15,289 bases of DNA from Candidatus Woesearchaeota archaeon (GCA_026394935.1 JAPLZR010000029.1:1-15289); one strand, 5' to 3'. Positions 6,700 to 12,921 are shown, numbered from the stretch's first letter. Made by a program: numbers and translations. The notes: generated from the letters alone by a model not told the origin.

Positions 6700-6718
6700 T
6701 TATTTCAGAGAATACAAA

Positions 6719-7480
6719 ATGACACTGTTTCTAATCGGTCTCGGGCTCGCGGATGAGAAGGATATTAGTTTGAAAGGTTTGGAAGCAATAAAGCATTGTT
6801 CCAAGCTTTACTTGGAGCACTATACTTCAAAACTTGCTTGCAGTAAGGAAGACTTGGAAAAATTGTACGGCAAGAAGGTTGAACTTGCAAACAGGGAGTT
6901 TGTTGAATCCGCTGAAATTTTGCTGAAAGAAGCCAAGTCTTCTGATGTTGCTCTGTTAATCATTGGTGACCCGTTGTGCGCTACCACTCATTGGGATATT
7001 CTTCAGCGCGCTAAAGATAAGAAAATCAAGACAGAAGTTATTCATAATGCTTCAATTATTAACGCTATTGGCGCGACTGGCTTGCAGGTTTACAAGTTTG
7101 GCAAGACTACTAGTATTCCTTTTCCGAAAGAGAATTTTGAGCCTGAGTCATATTACGACATAATTAAGGAAAACAAGTCTGTTGGTGCTCATACTCTGGT
7201 TCTTTTGGACTTAGACCCGATTAACAACAGGTTTATGTCTGTTAATGAGGGCATAGAACTATTAAGGAAGATTGAGCGCAAACGCAATGAGAAGGTTTTC
7301 CTTCCGAATGATTGGTGTGTTGGCATTGCAAGGCTTGGTGCTAAAGACCAGAAGATTGTTGCTGGCACAGTAATTAAAGTTTCTGATGCTGATTTTGGTC
7401 CTGCTCCGCACGCTTTGGTTGTGCCTGGCAGACTGCATTTTCTTGAGGAAGAAGCGCTTAAGCAAGCAAAATGTTTATAA
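6719..7480 (+). CDS. dphB: diphthine synthase DphB (Dph5)
   Basis: An S-adenosylmethionine-dependent methyltransferase that trimethylates the modified histidine of elongation factor 2 during diphthamide synthesis; it acts in the cytoplasm. At 253 residues it has the normal length. Family motifs appear in order: LIGLGLADEKDISLKGLEAI at the N-terminus, YLEHYTS, IIGDPLCATTH, HNASIINAIGATGLQVYKFG, and a C-terminal PAPHALVVPGRLHFLEEEAL. The enzyme belongs to the tetrapyrrole-methylase fold, in which the GLG and GDP segments form the SAM site. Its last codons and stop (TTA TAA) are also the TATA box of the tRNA-Gln that follows. Confidence 0.96.
   Translation: MTLFLIGLGLADEKDISLKGLEAIKHCSKLYLEHYTSKLACSKEDLEKLYGKKVELANREFVESAEILLKEAKSSDVALLIIGDPLCATTHWDILQRAKDKKIKTEVIHNASIINAIGATGLQVYKFGKTTSIPFPKENFEPESYYDIIKENKSVGAHTLVLLDLDPINNRFMSVNEGIELLRKIERKRNEKVFLPNDWCVGIARLGAKDQKIVAGTVIKVSDADFGPAPHALVVPGRLHFLEEEALKQAKCL
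7474..7480 (+). promoter_or_regulatory. TATA box of tRNA-Gln(TTG), overlapping the dphB stop
   Basis: TTTATAA is centred at 7477, about 29 bases before the tRNA 5' end. The TAA of this box is the dphB stop codon. Confidence 0.65.
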
Positions 7481-7505
7481 GCCTTCAAAGAGCCGCGTAT
7501 AGTGC

Positions 7506-7578
7506 AGCCCCGTCGTATAGCGGCCAAGTATAGAGGGCTTTGGACCCTTTGACGGCGGTTCGAATCCGCCCGGGGCTA
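7506..7578 (+). tRNA. tRNA-Gln (anticodon TTG)
   Basis: A 73-base cloverleaf. The acceptor stem AGCCCCG/CGGGGCT (7 pairs) has the A1-T72 closing pair common in archaeal tRNA-Gln. The anticodon arm is GAGGG, loop CTTTGGA, CCCTT, with anticodon TTG (Gln, CAA). The T arm is GGCGG, TTCGAAT, CCGCC. The discriminator is A and CCA is not encoded. The D stem has three pairs. It differs from the tRNA-Gln at 8449 mainly in the anticodon stem and acceptor. Confidence 0.96.
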
Positions 7579-7579
7579 T

Positions 7580-8035
7580 GTGATTCGTGAAGAATTATTG
7601 CAGGACCTTAAGGCTTTGGCAGGAGTGCCTTTGTTTTGTGTAGTTATTGCTCTGGCTTTTGTGCTTGGAAAGGTTTCGTTGGCTTCGCAGGTGATTGTTG
7701 GTCTTGCTCTTGCTTACGCTCTTACCTTTTTTATTCGTACGTTTTACTTCAGGCTTCGTCCTGACAGGGAGAAATACCATAATTATTTTGAGAAGATTAA
7801 TGCGTCAAGTTTTCCCAGTATGCACGCTATGCGCGCGTCTGTCTTTGCAACTTTGTTGATTTTGTATTTTAACAGCACTCTGCTCACTGCATTATTCATC
7901 GTCTGCGCTCTTGGTGTTGCTGTTTCAAGGGTGATGACCAGGCGCCATTACACTACTGATGTTATTGTTGGTCTGATCCTTGGTGTTCTGTTGGCGTTTT
8001 TGAGCGTTTGGTTGGTAGCAAGGTTTATAAGTTAA
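7580..8035 (+). CDS. PAP2-family membrane phosphatase
   Basis: A 151-residue integral membrane protein with about four to five helices, likely a lipid phosphate or polyprenyl-diphosphate phosphatase. The tripartite acid-phosphatase motif is present: RTFYFRLRP (53-61), the KxxxxxxRP motif with Arg for Lys; FPSMHAMR (78-85), PSGH with Met for Gly and the acid/base H82; and SRVMTRRHYTTD (116-127), with nucleophile H123 and D127. The residue changes are conservative or known variants, so activity is likely. The start is GTG 7580, one base after the tRNA discriminator at 7578; no upstream TATA box is available except that of the tRNA. Undecaprenyl- or dolichyl-type substrates are a guess from the fold. 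Confidence 0.88.
   Translation: MIREELLQDLKALAGVPLFCVVIALAFVLGKVSLASQVIVGLALAYALTFFIRTFYFRLRPDREKYHNYFEKINASSFPSMHAMRASVFATLLILYFNSTLLTALFIVCALGVAVSRVMTRRHYTTDVIVGLILGVLLAFLSVWLVARFIS
8024..8030 (+). promoter_or_regulatory. TATA box of the winged-helix gene, inside the PAP2 gene end
   Basis: TTTATAA is centred 27 bases before ATG 8054, predicting a leaderless mRNA. It lies within the last codons of the PAP2 gene (TTT ATA AGT TAA). Confidence 0.65.
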
Positions 8036-8053
8036 AAAACAATTATTCTCTTT

Positions 8054-8422
8054 ATGGGTTTGTCTAAACCGCAGGCGTTTGTTCTGTTTGCTTTGGGGCG
8101 GTGTTATGAGGAGTGTGACCGTCGTTTTGCAGATAAACCTCTTGTTGTGAATATGAATAAGAAGGCATTTATCGAGCTCGCAAGGGCTGCCAACATGGTT
8201 AGCAAGGGCGAGCGCGCGATGTACAAGAATTTGGAAGATCTTGAGCAGAAGAGGCTTATTTCTTATGAAAGCAAATCTCTGAAGCTCACAGACCGTGGCG
8301 AGTCGCGTTTCCAGGAAATATTGAGCAAAGTAGAGCCTTATCTTGCTGTTTCCTTGCTGTTGCGTTCTGAGAATGTTTTAAAGTATGCCAAGGTTCAGTC
8401 AAAGTTAGCAAAAACTTTATAA
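8054..8422 (+). CDS. winged-helix-like archaeal protein, putative regulator
   Basis: 122 residues. The order of a long helix (PQAFVLFALGRCYEECDRRF), a helix-turn-helix-like pair (KKAFIELARAANMVSKGERA, then MYKNLEDLEQKRLISYE) and a beta wing (SLKLTDRGESRF) matches winged-helix proteins of the MarR/PadR kind. A C-terminal helix rich in Leu and Ala may dimerise. The specific family is not recognised, and DNA binding is inferred from the fold pattern only. It sits between the two tRNA-Gln genes and ends in TTA TAA, which doubles as the promoter of the second tRNA. Confidence 0.72.
   Translation: MGLSKPQAFVLFALGRCYEECDRRFADKPLVVNMNKKAFIELARAANMVSKGERAMYKNLEDLEQKRLISYESKSLKLTDRGESRFQEILSKVEPYLAVSLLLRSENVLKYAKVQSKLAKTL
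8416..8422 (+). promoter_or_regulatory. TATA box of tRNA-Gln(CTG), overlapping a stop codon
   Basis: TTTATAA is centred 30 bases before the tRNA 5' end at 8449. Its last three bases are the stop codon of the winged-helix gene, the same arrangement as at 7474-7480. Confidence 0.65.
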
Positions 8423-8448
8423 GTGCATATCTGGCTGGTTAAATTTAC

Positions 8449-8521
8449 AGCTCCGTCGTATAGCGGTCAAGTATACGGGACTCTGACTCCTGTGACGGCG
8501 GTTCGAATCCGCCCGGAGCTA
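8449..8521 (+). tRNA. tRNA-Gln (anticodon CTG)
   Basis: A 73-base cloverleaf. The acceptor stem is AGCTCCG/CGGAGCT with an A1-T72 pair. The anticodon arm is CGGGA, loop CTCTGAC, TCCTG, with anticodon CTG (Gln, CAG). The T arm GGCGG, TTCGAAT, CCGCC is identical to that of tRNA-Gln(TTG). Discriminator A, no encoded CCA. With the TTG isoacceptor it covers both glutamine codons. Confidence 0.95.
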
Positions 8522-8560
8522 TACACTGTTAAACGAAGCTTATTTGCAGCGATGCACTAA

Positions 8561-8615
8561 GGATTTGAACTTCAGCCAACCGCAGTTGGCGCGAGTTCGA
8601 ATCCGCCCGGGGCTA
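8561..8615 (+). pseudogene. chimeric tRNA remnant (class II-like body, tRNA-Gln 3' end)
   Basis: An anticodon-loop-like stretch (GGATTTGAACTTC, resembling Ser TGA) is followed by a variable-arm-like hairpin CCAAC (8576-8580)/GTTGG (8585-8589), then GCGAG, a T loop, and a 3' end identical to tRNA-Gln(TTG). Bases 8595-8616 equal 7558-7579 exactly (22 bases). The 5' T-stem half GCGAG does not pair with the 3' half CCGCC, and no matching 5' acceptor half is present, so it cannot be a working tRNA. The simplest reading is recombination inside the conserved T loop between a class II tRNA and a tRNA-Gln. The Ser assignment is tentative. Confidence 0.6.
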
Positions 8616-8623
8616 TAATCAAT

Positions 8624-9079
8624 ATGGATGTTGTTATAAAAGATTCAAAAATTAGAGGCAAAGGAGTATTTGCGGCAAGAAATTTCAAGAAAGGTGAAAT
8701 AGTAATCGTTTGGCATCCGAAGTCCTTAATCTTTCAAAAAGATATGTCTTCGCTTTCTGAAGATGATAGAAATCACACAACCTATGCAGGTAACGGGAAA
8801 TATTATGTGATGGGCTCTCCTGAAAGGTTTGTTAATCACTCTTGTGAGCCTAATACATATGTCGAAGAACAAAAGGATGTTGCTTTGAAAGACATAAAGA
8901 AAGGAGAAGAGATTACTACAGATTATTCTGTTAACGGCGTAGATGATTGGCAAATGGAATGTAAATGCGGAAGCAAAACCTGTAGAAAGATCATTTATGG
9001 TGATTTTAGAAAACTTGATAAGAAAAACAAAAAAAGACTTGAGCCGTATTTGGAAGAATGGTTCAAAAAAGAAGCATAA
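8624..9079 (+). CDS. SET-domain protein with post-SET motif, putative lysine methyltransferase
   Basis: 151 residues, almost entirely SET domain. SKIRGKGVFAARNFKKGE (8-25) is the N-terminal SET motif that helps bind SAM. RFVNHSCEPN (68-77) contains the NHxC motif and DYS (100-102) the catalytic tyrosine region. CxCx4C (C113, C115, C120) is a post-SET zinc motif that would be completed by C74. All key residues are present, so methylation of lysine in a protein substrate is likely; the substrate is unknown. SET proteins are patchy in archaea. The gene is A-rich with more AAA, GAA and AGA codons than its neighbours, and lies 8 bases after a tRNA recombination scar, consistent with acquisition. 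Its stop abuts that of the convergent gene with no spacer. Confidence 0.92.
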   Translation: MDVVIKDSKIRGKGVFAARNFKKGEIVIVWHPKSLIFQKDMSSLSEDDRNHTTYAGNGKYYVMGSPERFVNHSCEPNTYVEEQKDVALKDIKKGEEITTDYSVNGVDDWQMECKCGSKTCRKIIYGDFRKLDKKNKKRLEPYLEEWFKKEA

Positions 9080-9796
9080 TTACTCTGTCGTGTCTTCTTT
9101 GCAGTATCCGCCTGATTCTGTTATTCCTTCCTGATAAACCGTTGCGTTTGAGAAATTAGTCATTACATTGAATTTCAGCCTGATGCTTTGGTTGTTTATT
9201 TGGAATGTTACGCTTTTGTCGTTCCACCAGTTTGTCGGTTTGGCTTTGTAGTCATTGCCTTTTACATCGTAAAGTTCTGTTCTGTCCTGGTCTGCGAATG
9301 TTTTGCAGGATTTCTTTTCTTCTACTTCTATGCAGAGTGAGGTTGTCAGTATTGTCTGCATGCATTTTTCAAACGAGTCGCATTCTGTGTGCCTGCAGCA
9401 GCTGTCTTTGTTTATGCATTTCTTTTGTTCTTCGCAGTAGAATTTGCCTTTTGCGCACTGGCATTCCCCGTTCTGGAATTCTTCGCCGTATGCGCATTCT
9501 TTTGGTACAGCACAAACACCGTTCGTGCATAATCCTGAAGTGCAGTCGCTGTTGGCACAGCAGTTTTCTTTTGGTATGCATTTATCACTGCATAACTTTG
9601 TGCTCGAAGAACATTCACATTTGCCTTCTTTGCATACCTGCCCGCTTGTGCAGTTCAAGTCTTTGCATAAATCCACAGACGGAGTATCCACTGTGTCTGT
9701 GACTGTCGGCTGGTATTCAGAAGTCGGCACTGTTTGTATTGCCGTTTCGCATGCTGTTAAAATGAGTAATAAAATTAAAAAATATTTGACTCCCAT
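9080..9796 (-). CDS. cysteine-rich surface lipoprotein with a duplicated module
   Basis: 238 residues. The signal peptide ends in the lipobox LTAC with the lipidated Cys at 16, followed by a Thr/Pro/Ser-rich linker suited to O-glycosylation. Next comes a Cys-rich region with two similar modules: CECSSSTKLCSDKCIPKENC and CQCAKGKFYCEEQKKCINKD, each continuing with a CC pair and further Cys. Both resemble small disulfide-rich EGF-like or dickkopf-like knots. The last 75 residues form a beta-rich segment (SVTFQINNQSIRLKFNV) with one further Cys. It would sit outside the cell, where disulfides can form; adhesion or host contact is a guess. A TATA box lies 28 bases before the ATG, so it has its own promoter and is leaderless. 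Confidence 0.8.
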   Translation of the reverse strand: MGVKYFLILLLILTACETAIQTVPTSEYQPTVTDTVDTPSVDLCKDLNCTSGQVCKEGKCECSSSTKLCSDKCIPKENCCANSDCTSGLCTNGVCAVPKECAYGEEFQNGECQCAKGKFYCEEQKKCINKDSCCRHTECDSFEKCMQTILTTSLCIEVEEKKSCKTFADQDRTELYDVKGNDYKAKPTNWWNDKSVTFQINNQSIRLKFNVMTNFSNATVYQEGITESGGYCKEDTTE

Positions 9797-9820
9797 ATTT
9801 GATACTACTCCGCAGTCGTG

Positions 9821-9828
9821 TTTATAAA
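9821..9828 (-). promoter_or_regulatory. TATA box of the Cys-rich lipoprotein gene
   Basis: TTTATAAA is centred 28 bases upstream of the ATG at 9796 on the minus strand, just after the rps15 stop. Confidence 0.65.
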
Positions 9829-9836
9829 GATTACGA

Positions 9837-10292
9837 TTAATCAGTGTATATCTTGACTGCTCCTGGCACGTATTTCCAGTCAGGCGGTAACTTGTTTACT
9901 CGCTTGTAGTATTTTACGAGTCTTCTGATTTTGCTTTCTGTGAACTGCAGTCCGCGTATTGCTGTCATGTCCTGCTTATTTGCGTCCATGTGTTTTCTTA
10001 CGATGACTGCTTTTTTCATCAGTGCCATCATATCTTCAGGCAGTTCCGGCAATAATTTTTTCTCTCCGAGTATCTGCTGTAATCTTCGTTCAGTCAGCAG
10101 TTTCACGTTCGGCACTCCGTAGCTGTCTCTGAGTATCATTCCGATTTCGCTTGCTGTTTTTCCTTCTTTTGATAGTTTGCCGATCAGTAGTTCTATTTCT
10201 TTTGGTTTGTATCTTATCCAGGTTGGTTTTGCTGGTTTGAGCGGTTTGTTGCTGTGCGCAGTTCCTCTGCCTCGTGAATGCATCTTTGCCAT
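9837..10292 (-). CDS. rps15: 30S ribosomal protein S15
   Basis: 151 residues, the long archaeal/eukaryotic form. The first 80 residues are the archaeal extension: MAKMHSRGRG, WIRYKPKEIELLIGKLSKEG, GMILRDSYGVPNVKLLTERR. The S15 core follows: AVIVRKHMDANKQDMTAIRG and LQFTESKIRRLVKYYKRVNK, the helices that bind the h20-h21-h22 junction of 16S rRNA, then LPPDWKY. GGAGAT (10303-10298 on the minus strand) is 5 bases before the ATG. Unlike most neighbours it has a leader of about 120 bases, which folds into several helices. Confidence 0.97.
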   Translation of the reverse strand: MAKMHSRGRGTAHSNKPLKPAKPTWIRYKPKEIELLIGKLSKEGKTASEIGMILRDSYGVPNVKLLTERRLQQILGEKKLLPELPEDMMALMKKAVIVRKHMDANKQDMTAIRGLQFTESKIRRLVKYYKRVNKLPPDWKYVPGAVKIYTD

Positions 10293-10303
10293 GTTAAATC
10301 TCC

Positions 10304-10412
10304 GTTCAAGAACTTGGTCTCCAGTGCAAGTAAGCTTTCAAGAACGAAGTTCTTGATAAGTGCTCGGAAATTCAGCGAATTTCCGACATCGAAACCGACT
10401 TGCCTCTTGAAC
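10304..10412 (-). promoter_or_regulatory. structured mRNA leader of rps15
   Basis: On the minus strand the leader forms P1, GTTCAAGA (10412-10405) with TCTTGAAC (10311-10304); P2, GCAAGT (10403-10398) with ACTTGC (10331-10326); P4, CGGAAATTC (10385-10377) with GAATTTCCG (10373-10365), loop GCT; P3, TCAAGAAC (10356-10349) with GTTCTTGA (10345-10338), loop TTC; and a small hairpin ACTGG/CCAAGT (10325-10312). P1 begins at the predicted transcript start and ends one base before the GGAG of the ribosome binding site. Bacterial S15 controls its own leader RNA; whether this one does is inference. Confidence 0.55.
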
Positions 10413-10433
10413 AAACCTCATTCCAAGAGGGCG

Positions 10434-10442
10434 CTTTATAAG
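10434..10442 (-). promoter_or_regulatory. TATA box of rps15
   Basis: CTTATAAAG on the minus strand predicts a transcript start near 10412, where helix P1 of the rps15 leader begins. Confidence 0.6.
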
Positions 10443-10456
10443 TTTTTCTATGAATC

Positions 10457-10512
10457 CGACGAACAAGCAGACCTGAAGGGACTTCGGTCTGCATTGTGAG
10501 GAGTGTCTAATT
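10457..10512 (-). repeat. dispersed 56-base structured element, minus-strand copy
   Basis: Reads AATTAGACACTCCTCAC at its 5' end (10512-10496), identical to 4121-4137. It contains a strong hairpin: GCAGACC (10492-10486) and GAAG (10485-10482) pair with CTTC (10478-10475) and GGTCTGC (10473-10467) around a TCC loop with one bulged A. It ends in GTTCGTCG. It lies in the spacer after the stop of the winged-helix gene at 10565 and just upstream of the rps15 promoter. Confidence 0.65.
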
Positions 10513-10564
10513 TTCGTTATGATGCAAAAAAGCGTCTTAGAAAAAGCTTATTTTAAAAAAAAAG

Positions 10565-10846
10565 TTAAAGCAATCCGCGGATGTCATCAATTCTGCTTGC
10601 AACGTCTCCGCCTTTCTTTGTTAACGTTAACAATTTCAGTCTTCCCTGTTTGTCAAAGTTCACAAGTCCTTCTGTTTCCATTTCCTGTAATATCTTTACG
10701 ACGTGGGAATACGTGCAGTCAATTGATTTTGCCAGCGAACTCGCATATACCTCATTTTTCGCATTTCTGAGTTCAACCAGCATCATTGCCGGTTTTTCTC
10801 GGAAGAACGTTTTAAATATTTCTTTATTCTTGTTCAAACGACCCAC
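10565..10846 (-). CDS. small winged-helix transcription regulator
   Basis: 93 residues, soluble. The order is a helix (KEIFKTFFREKPAMMLVELR), then ASSLAKSIDCTYSHVVKILQ as helix-turn-helix, EMETEGLVNF, and a wing (GRLKLLTLTKKG), the MarR/ArsR-like winged helix seen in many small archaeal regulators. The start is GTG 10846. An AT-rich TATA element (about 10888-10877) upstream predicts a leader of about 10 bases. It is divergent from the XPD gene across about 160 bases, so it might regulate itself or XPD; no operator was identified. The ligand is unknown. Confidence 0.82.
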   Translation of the reverse strand: MGRLNKNKEIFKTFFREKPAMMLVELRNAKNEVYASSLAKSIDCTYSHVVKILQEMETEGLVNFDKQGRLKLLTLTKKGGDVASRIDDIRGLL

Positions 10847-10975
10847 CCCGAATTATTATGTAATGGTTGTAATGGAATATATATTTAAATGTTTCGCAGG
10901 TTTGCTTTTATCGTCAATAAAATCTTTATTTCTCATATTCAGAATTTGCCTGTTTAAAAGTTCTTGCGATAAGCA

Positions 10976-10982
10976 TTTAAAC
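10976..10982 (+). promoter_or_regulatory. TATA box of the XPD helicase gene
   Basis: TTTAAAC is centred 27 bases before ATG 11006, with no Shine-Dalgarno sequence between, so the mRNA should be leaderless. Confidence 0.55.
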
Positions 10983-11005
10983 CCCCTTCTTAAACCTTTT
11001 TTTTG

Positions 11006-12814
11006 ATGTTATTTTCTCATGAGGCAATTAGACCGAGTCAGAAAGAACTGGTTGAGACAGTAACTGATGCGTTGAAAAACAAAAAGAACGTTCTTGCTCA
11101 CGCTCCGACAGGTCTTGGGAAAACAGCTGCAGTTCTTTGTCCTGCTGTTGAGCTTGCTTTGCAGAGGGATTTGACTGTTTTCTTTTTGACTTCAAGGCAT
11201 ACTCAGCACAGGATTGTTTTGGAGACTGCTAAAAAGATAATGGAAAGGAACAATATTCATTTTGGCGTGGCAAGTATTATCGGCAAGAAGTGGATGTGCG
11301 CCCAGCAGGTTGAGAACCTGCCTTCGTCTGATTTTGCTGAATATTGCAAATACTTGGTTGAAAACAAGCAGTGTGATTTTTATGAGAACGTGCGGGGCAA
11401 GAATGATTTTGTTGCAAAAAAGGTTCTTGCTGAAATGAAGGACCCGCTTCCTGCTGAAACTGTCATGCAGAAATGCGTTCAGGAAGATCTTTGCCCTTAT
11501 GAGATGTCTTTATTGCTTGCAGAGAATGCGAAGGTCATCATTGCTGATTATTATTACATGTTTAATCCTCATATCAGGAATATTTTGTTTGCGAAAACCA
11601 AGAAGAAGCTTGAGCAATCAATTATCATTGTTGATGAGGGTCATAATCTTCCTTCAAGGTGCCGTGATTTGCTGACTTTCCGTTTGTCTAACAAGATTAT
11701 GCGTTTGGCTGTGCAGGAAGCCAAAAAGTTTAATCTTGATATTGTTCCTAATCTTGTTGAAGTTCAGGATGTATTGAATAAGCTGGGCGAGAATGTTAAG
11801 GAGGAGCATCTTATCAAGAATGATTCTTTTCTTGGTCCTTTGAAGAAGTTTAAGGATTATGACGAACTTATTGCTGAGCTCGAGTTGTCTGCTGAAGTGG
11901 TCAGGGCTGAGAAAAGGGGTTCTTATATCGGCAGTATTGCAAAATTTTTGGACGAGTGGCAGTATTCTGATGATAGTTTTGTGCGCTACATTAAAAGGGA
12001 GGACATGCTTGTTACTTTGAGCAATCGCTGTCTTGACCCTGCTATTCTTACTAAGGATGTTTTTGATAATTGTTATGCTTCTGTTGTGATGTCCGGCACT
12101 TTGAGTCCTACGAGCATGTATGCTGATGTTCTTGGTCTGCCTGACGCATTGACTAAGTCTTTTCCAAGTCCTTTTCCTGAAGCTAACAGGTTAACATTAA
12201 TCGTACCAAGGACTACTACCAAGTTCACTATGCGTTCTGAAAAACAGTATAAGGATATTGCTTCTGTTTGTTCAGGTCTTATTGAGAAGGTTCCTGGCCG
12301 CGTTATGGTTTTCTTTCCGAGTTATAGTGTTCGTGATTCTGTTTCGCAGTTTTTGGAGACAAAAAAGCCGGTCTTTTTTGAGATTTCTAAGCTTGATAAG
12401 GAGGAAAAGCAAAAGCTGTTGGACAAGTTCTCTTCTTCAAAGAATGGTGTTTTGCTTGGTGTTGCTGCTGGTTCTTTTGGTGAGGGTATTGATTTGCCTG
12501 GCATCGTTAAGGCTGTTATTGTTGTTGGTTTGCCGTTGGACAAGCCTGATTTGGAGACTACTGAGCTTATCGCGTATTATGACAAGAAGTTTGGGAAGGG
12601 TTGGGAGTACGGCTACATTTTGCCTGCTATGACGCGTTGCATTCAGAATGCTGGCAGGTGTATTCGTTCTGAGACTGACCGTGGCGCTTTGATTTTTGTT
12701 GATGAAAGGTATGCCTGGCCGAGGTATAAGTCTTGTTTCCCTCCTGAATGGAAGATGCATATCAGCAAGGATTATGATGAAGAATTAGCTGTGTTTTTTG
12801 GAAAGCTTTCGTGA
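11006..12814 (+). CDS. xpd: XPD/Rad3-family DNA helicase with Fe-S cluster cysteines
   Basis: A 602-residue superfamily 2 helicase, predicted 5'-3' as in archaeal XPD. Walker A is APTGLGKT (33-40). The Fe-S domain has C98 (KKWMCAQ), C114, C123 (KQCDFYE) and C163 (DLCPYE), with an extra C157. Motif II reads DEGH (210-213) where DEAH is usual. C-terminal motifs are VVMSGTLSPT, the GVAAGSFGEGIDLPG segment (motif V) and QNAGRCIRSETDRG (motif VI), followed by ALIFVDERYAW. It is full length for the family. The likely role is DNA repair or unwinding of damaged or structured DNA. ATG 11006 is chosen over TTG 11003 because of the TATA spacing. Confidence 0.94.
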   Translation: MLFSHEAIRPSQKELVETVTDALKNKKNVLAHAPTGLGKTAAVLCPAVELALQRDLTVFFLTSRHTQHRIVLETAKKIMERNNIHFGVASIIGKKWMCAQQVENLPSSDFAEYCKYLVENKQCDFYENVRGKNDFVAKKVLAEMKDPLPAETVMQKCVQEDLCPYEMSLLLAENAKVIIADYYYMFNPHIRNILFAKTKKKLEQSIIIVDEGHNLPSRCRDLLTFRLSNKIMRLAVQEAKKFNLDIVPNLVEVQDVLNKLGENVKEEHLIKNDSFLGPLKKFKDYDELIAELELSAEVVRAEKRGSYIGSIAKFLDEWQYSDDSFVRYIKREDMLVTLSNRCLDPAILTKDVFDNCYASVVMSGTLSPTSMYADVLGLPDALTKSFPSPFPEANRLTLIVPRTTTKFTMRSEKQYKDIASVCSGLIEKVPGRVMVFFPSYSVRDSVSQFLETKKPVFFEISKLDKEEKQKLLDKFSSSKNGVLLGVAAGSFGEGIDLPGIVKAVIVVGLPLDKPDLETTELIAYYDKKFGKGWEYGYILPAMTRCIQNAGRCIRSETDRGALIFVDERYAWPRYKSCFPPEWKMHISKDYDEELAVFFGKLS

Positions 12815-12891
12815 CAGTTGCAAATCGTCCGGAAATGTGAGACTTCCGAGGTTTAGCATAATTCAATTTTTGACTTTACCCCTACACAATC

Positions 12892-12898
12892 TTTATAA
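12892..12898 (+). promoter_or_regulatory. TATA box of the HNH nuclease gene
   Basis: TTTATAA is centred 27 bases before ATG 12922, which is why that ATG is preferred to the in-frame GTG 12907. Leaderless mRNA predicted. Confidence 0.65.
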
Positions 12899-12921
12899 GT
12901 AATATTGTGATTATTCTGAAT

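Noticed and set aside
7579..8594. An integrated element bounded by the 22-base direct repeats at 7558-7579 and 8595-8616
   Set aside because: The interval holds a PAP2 gene, a winged-helix gene and a functional tRNA-Gln, all with host-like composition, and no integrase. Recombination between tRNA genes explains the repeats more simply.
9205..9702. A 165-codon plus-strand frame opposite the Cys-rich lipoprotein
   Set aside because: It is rich in Cys, Leu and Ser as the complement of a Cys-rich gene. The minus-strand frame has a signal peptide, lipobox and promoter, so it is the real gene.
10403..10430. Alternative pairing CCTCTTG/CAAGAGG competing with helix P1 of the rps15 leader
   Set aside because: One strand (10424-10430) lies upstream of the predicted transcript start near 10412, so it would not be in the RNA unless a farther upstream start is used.
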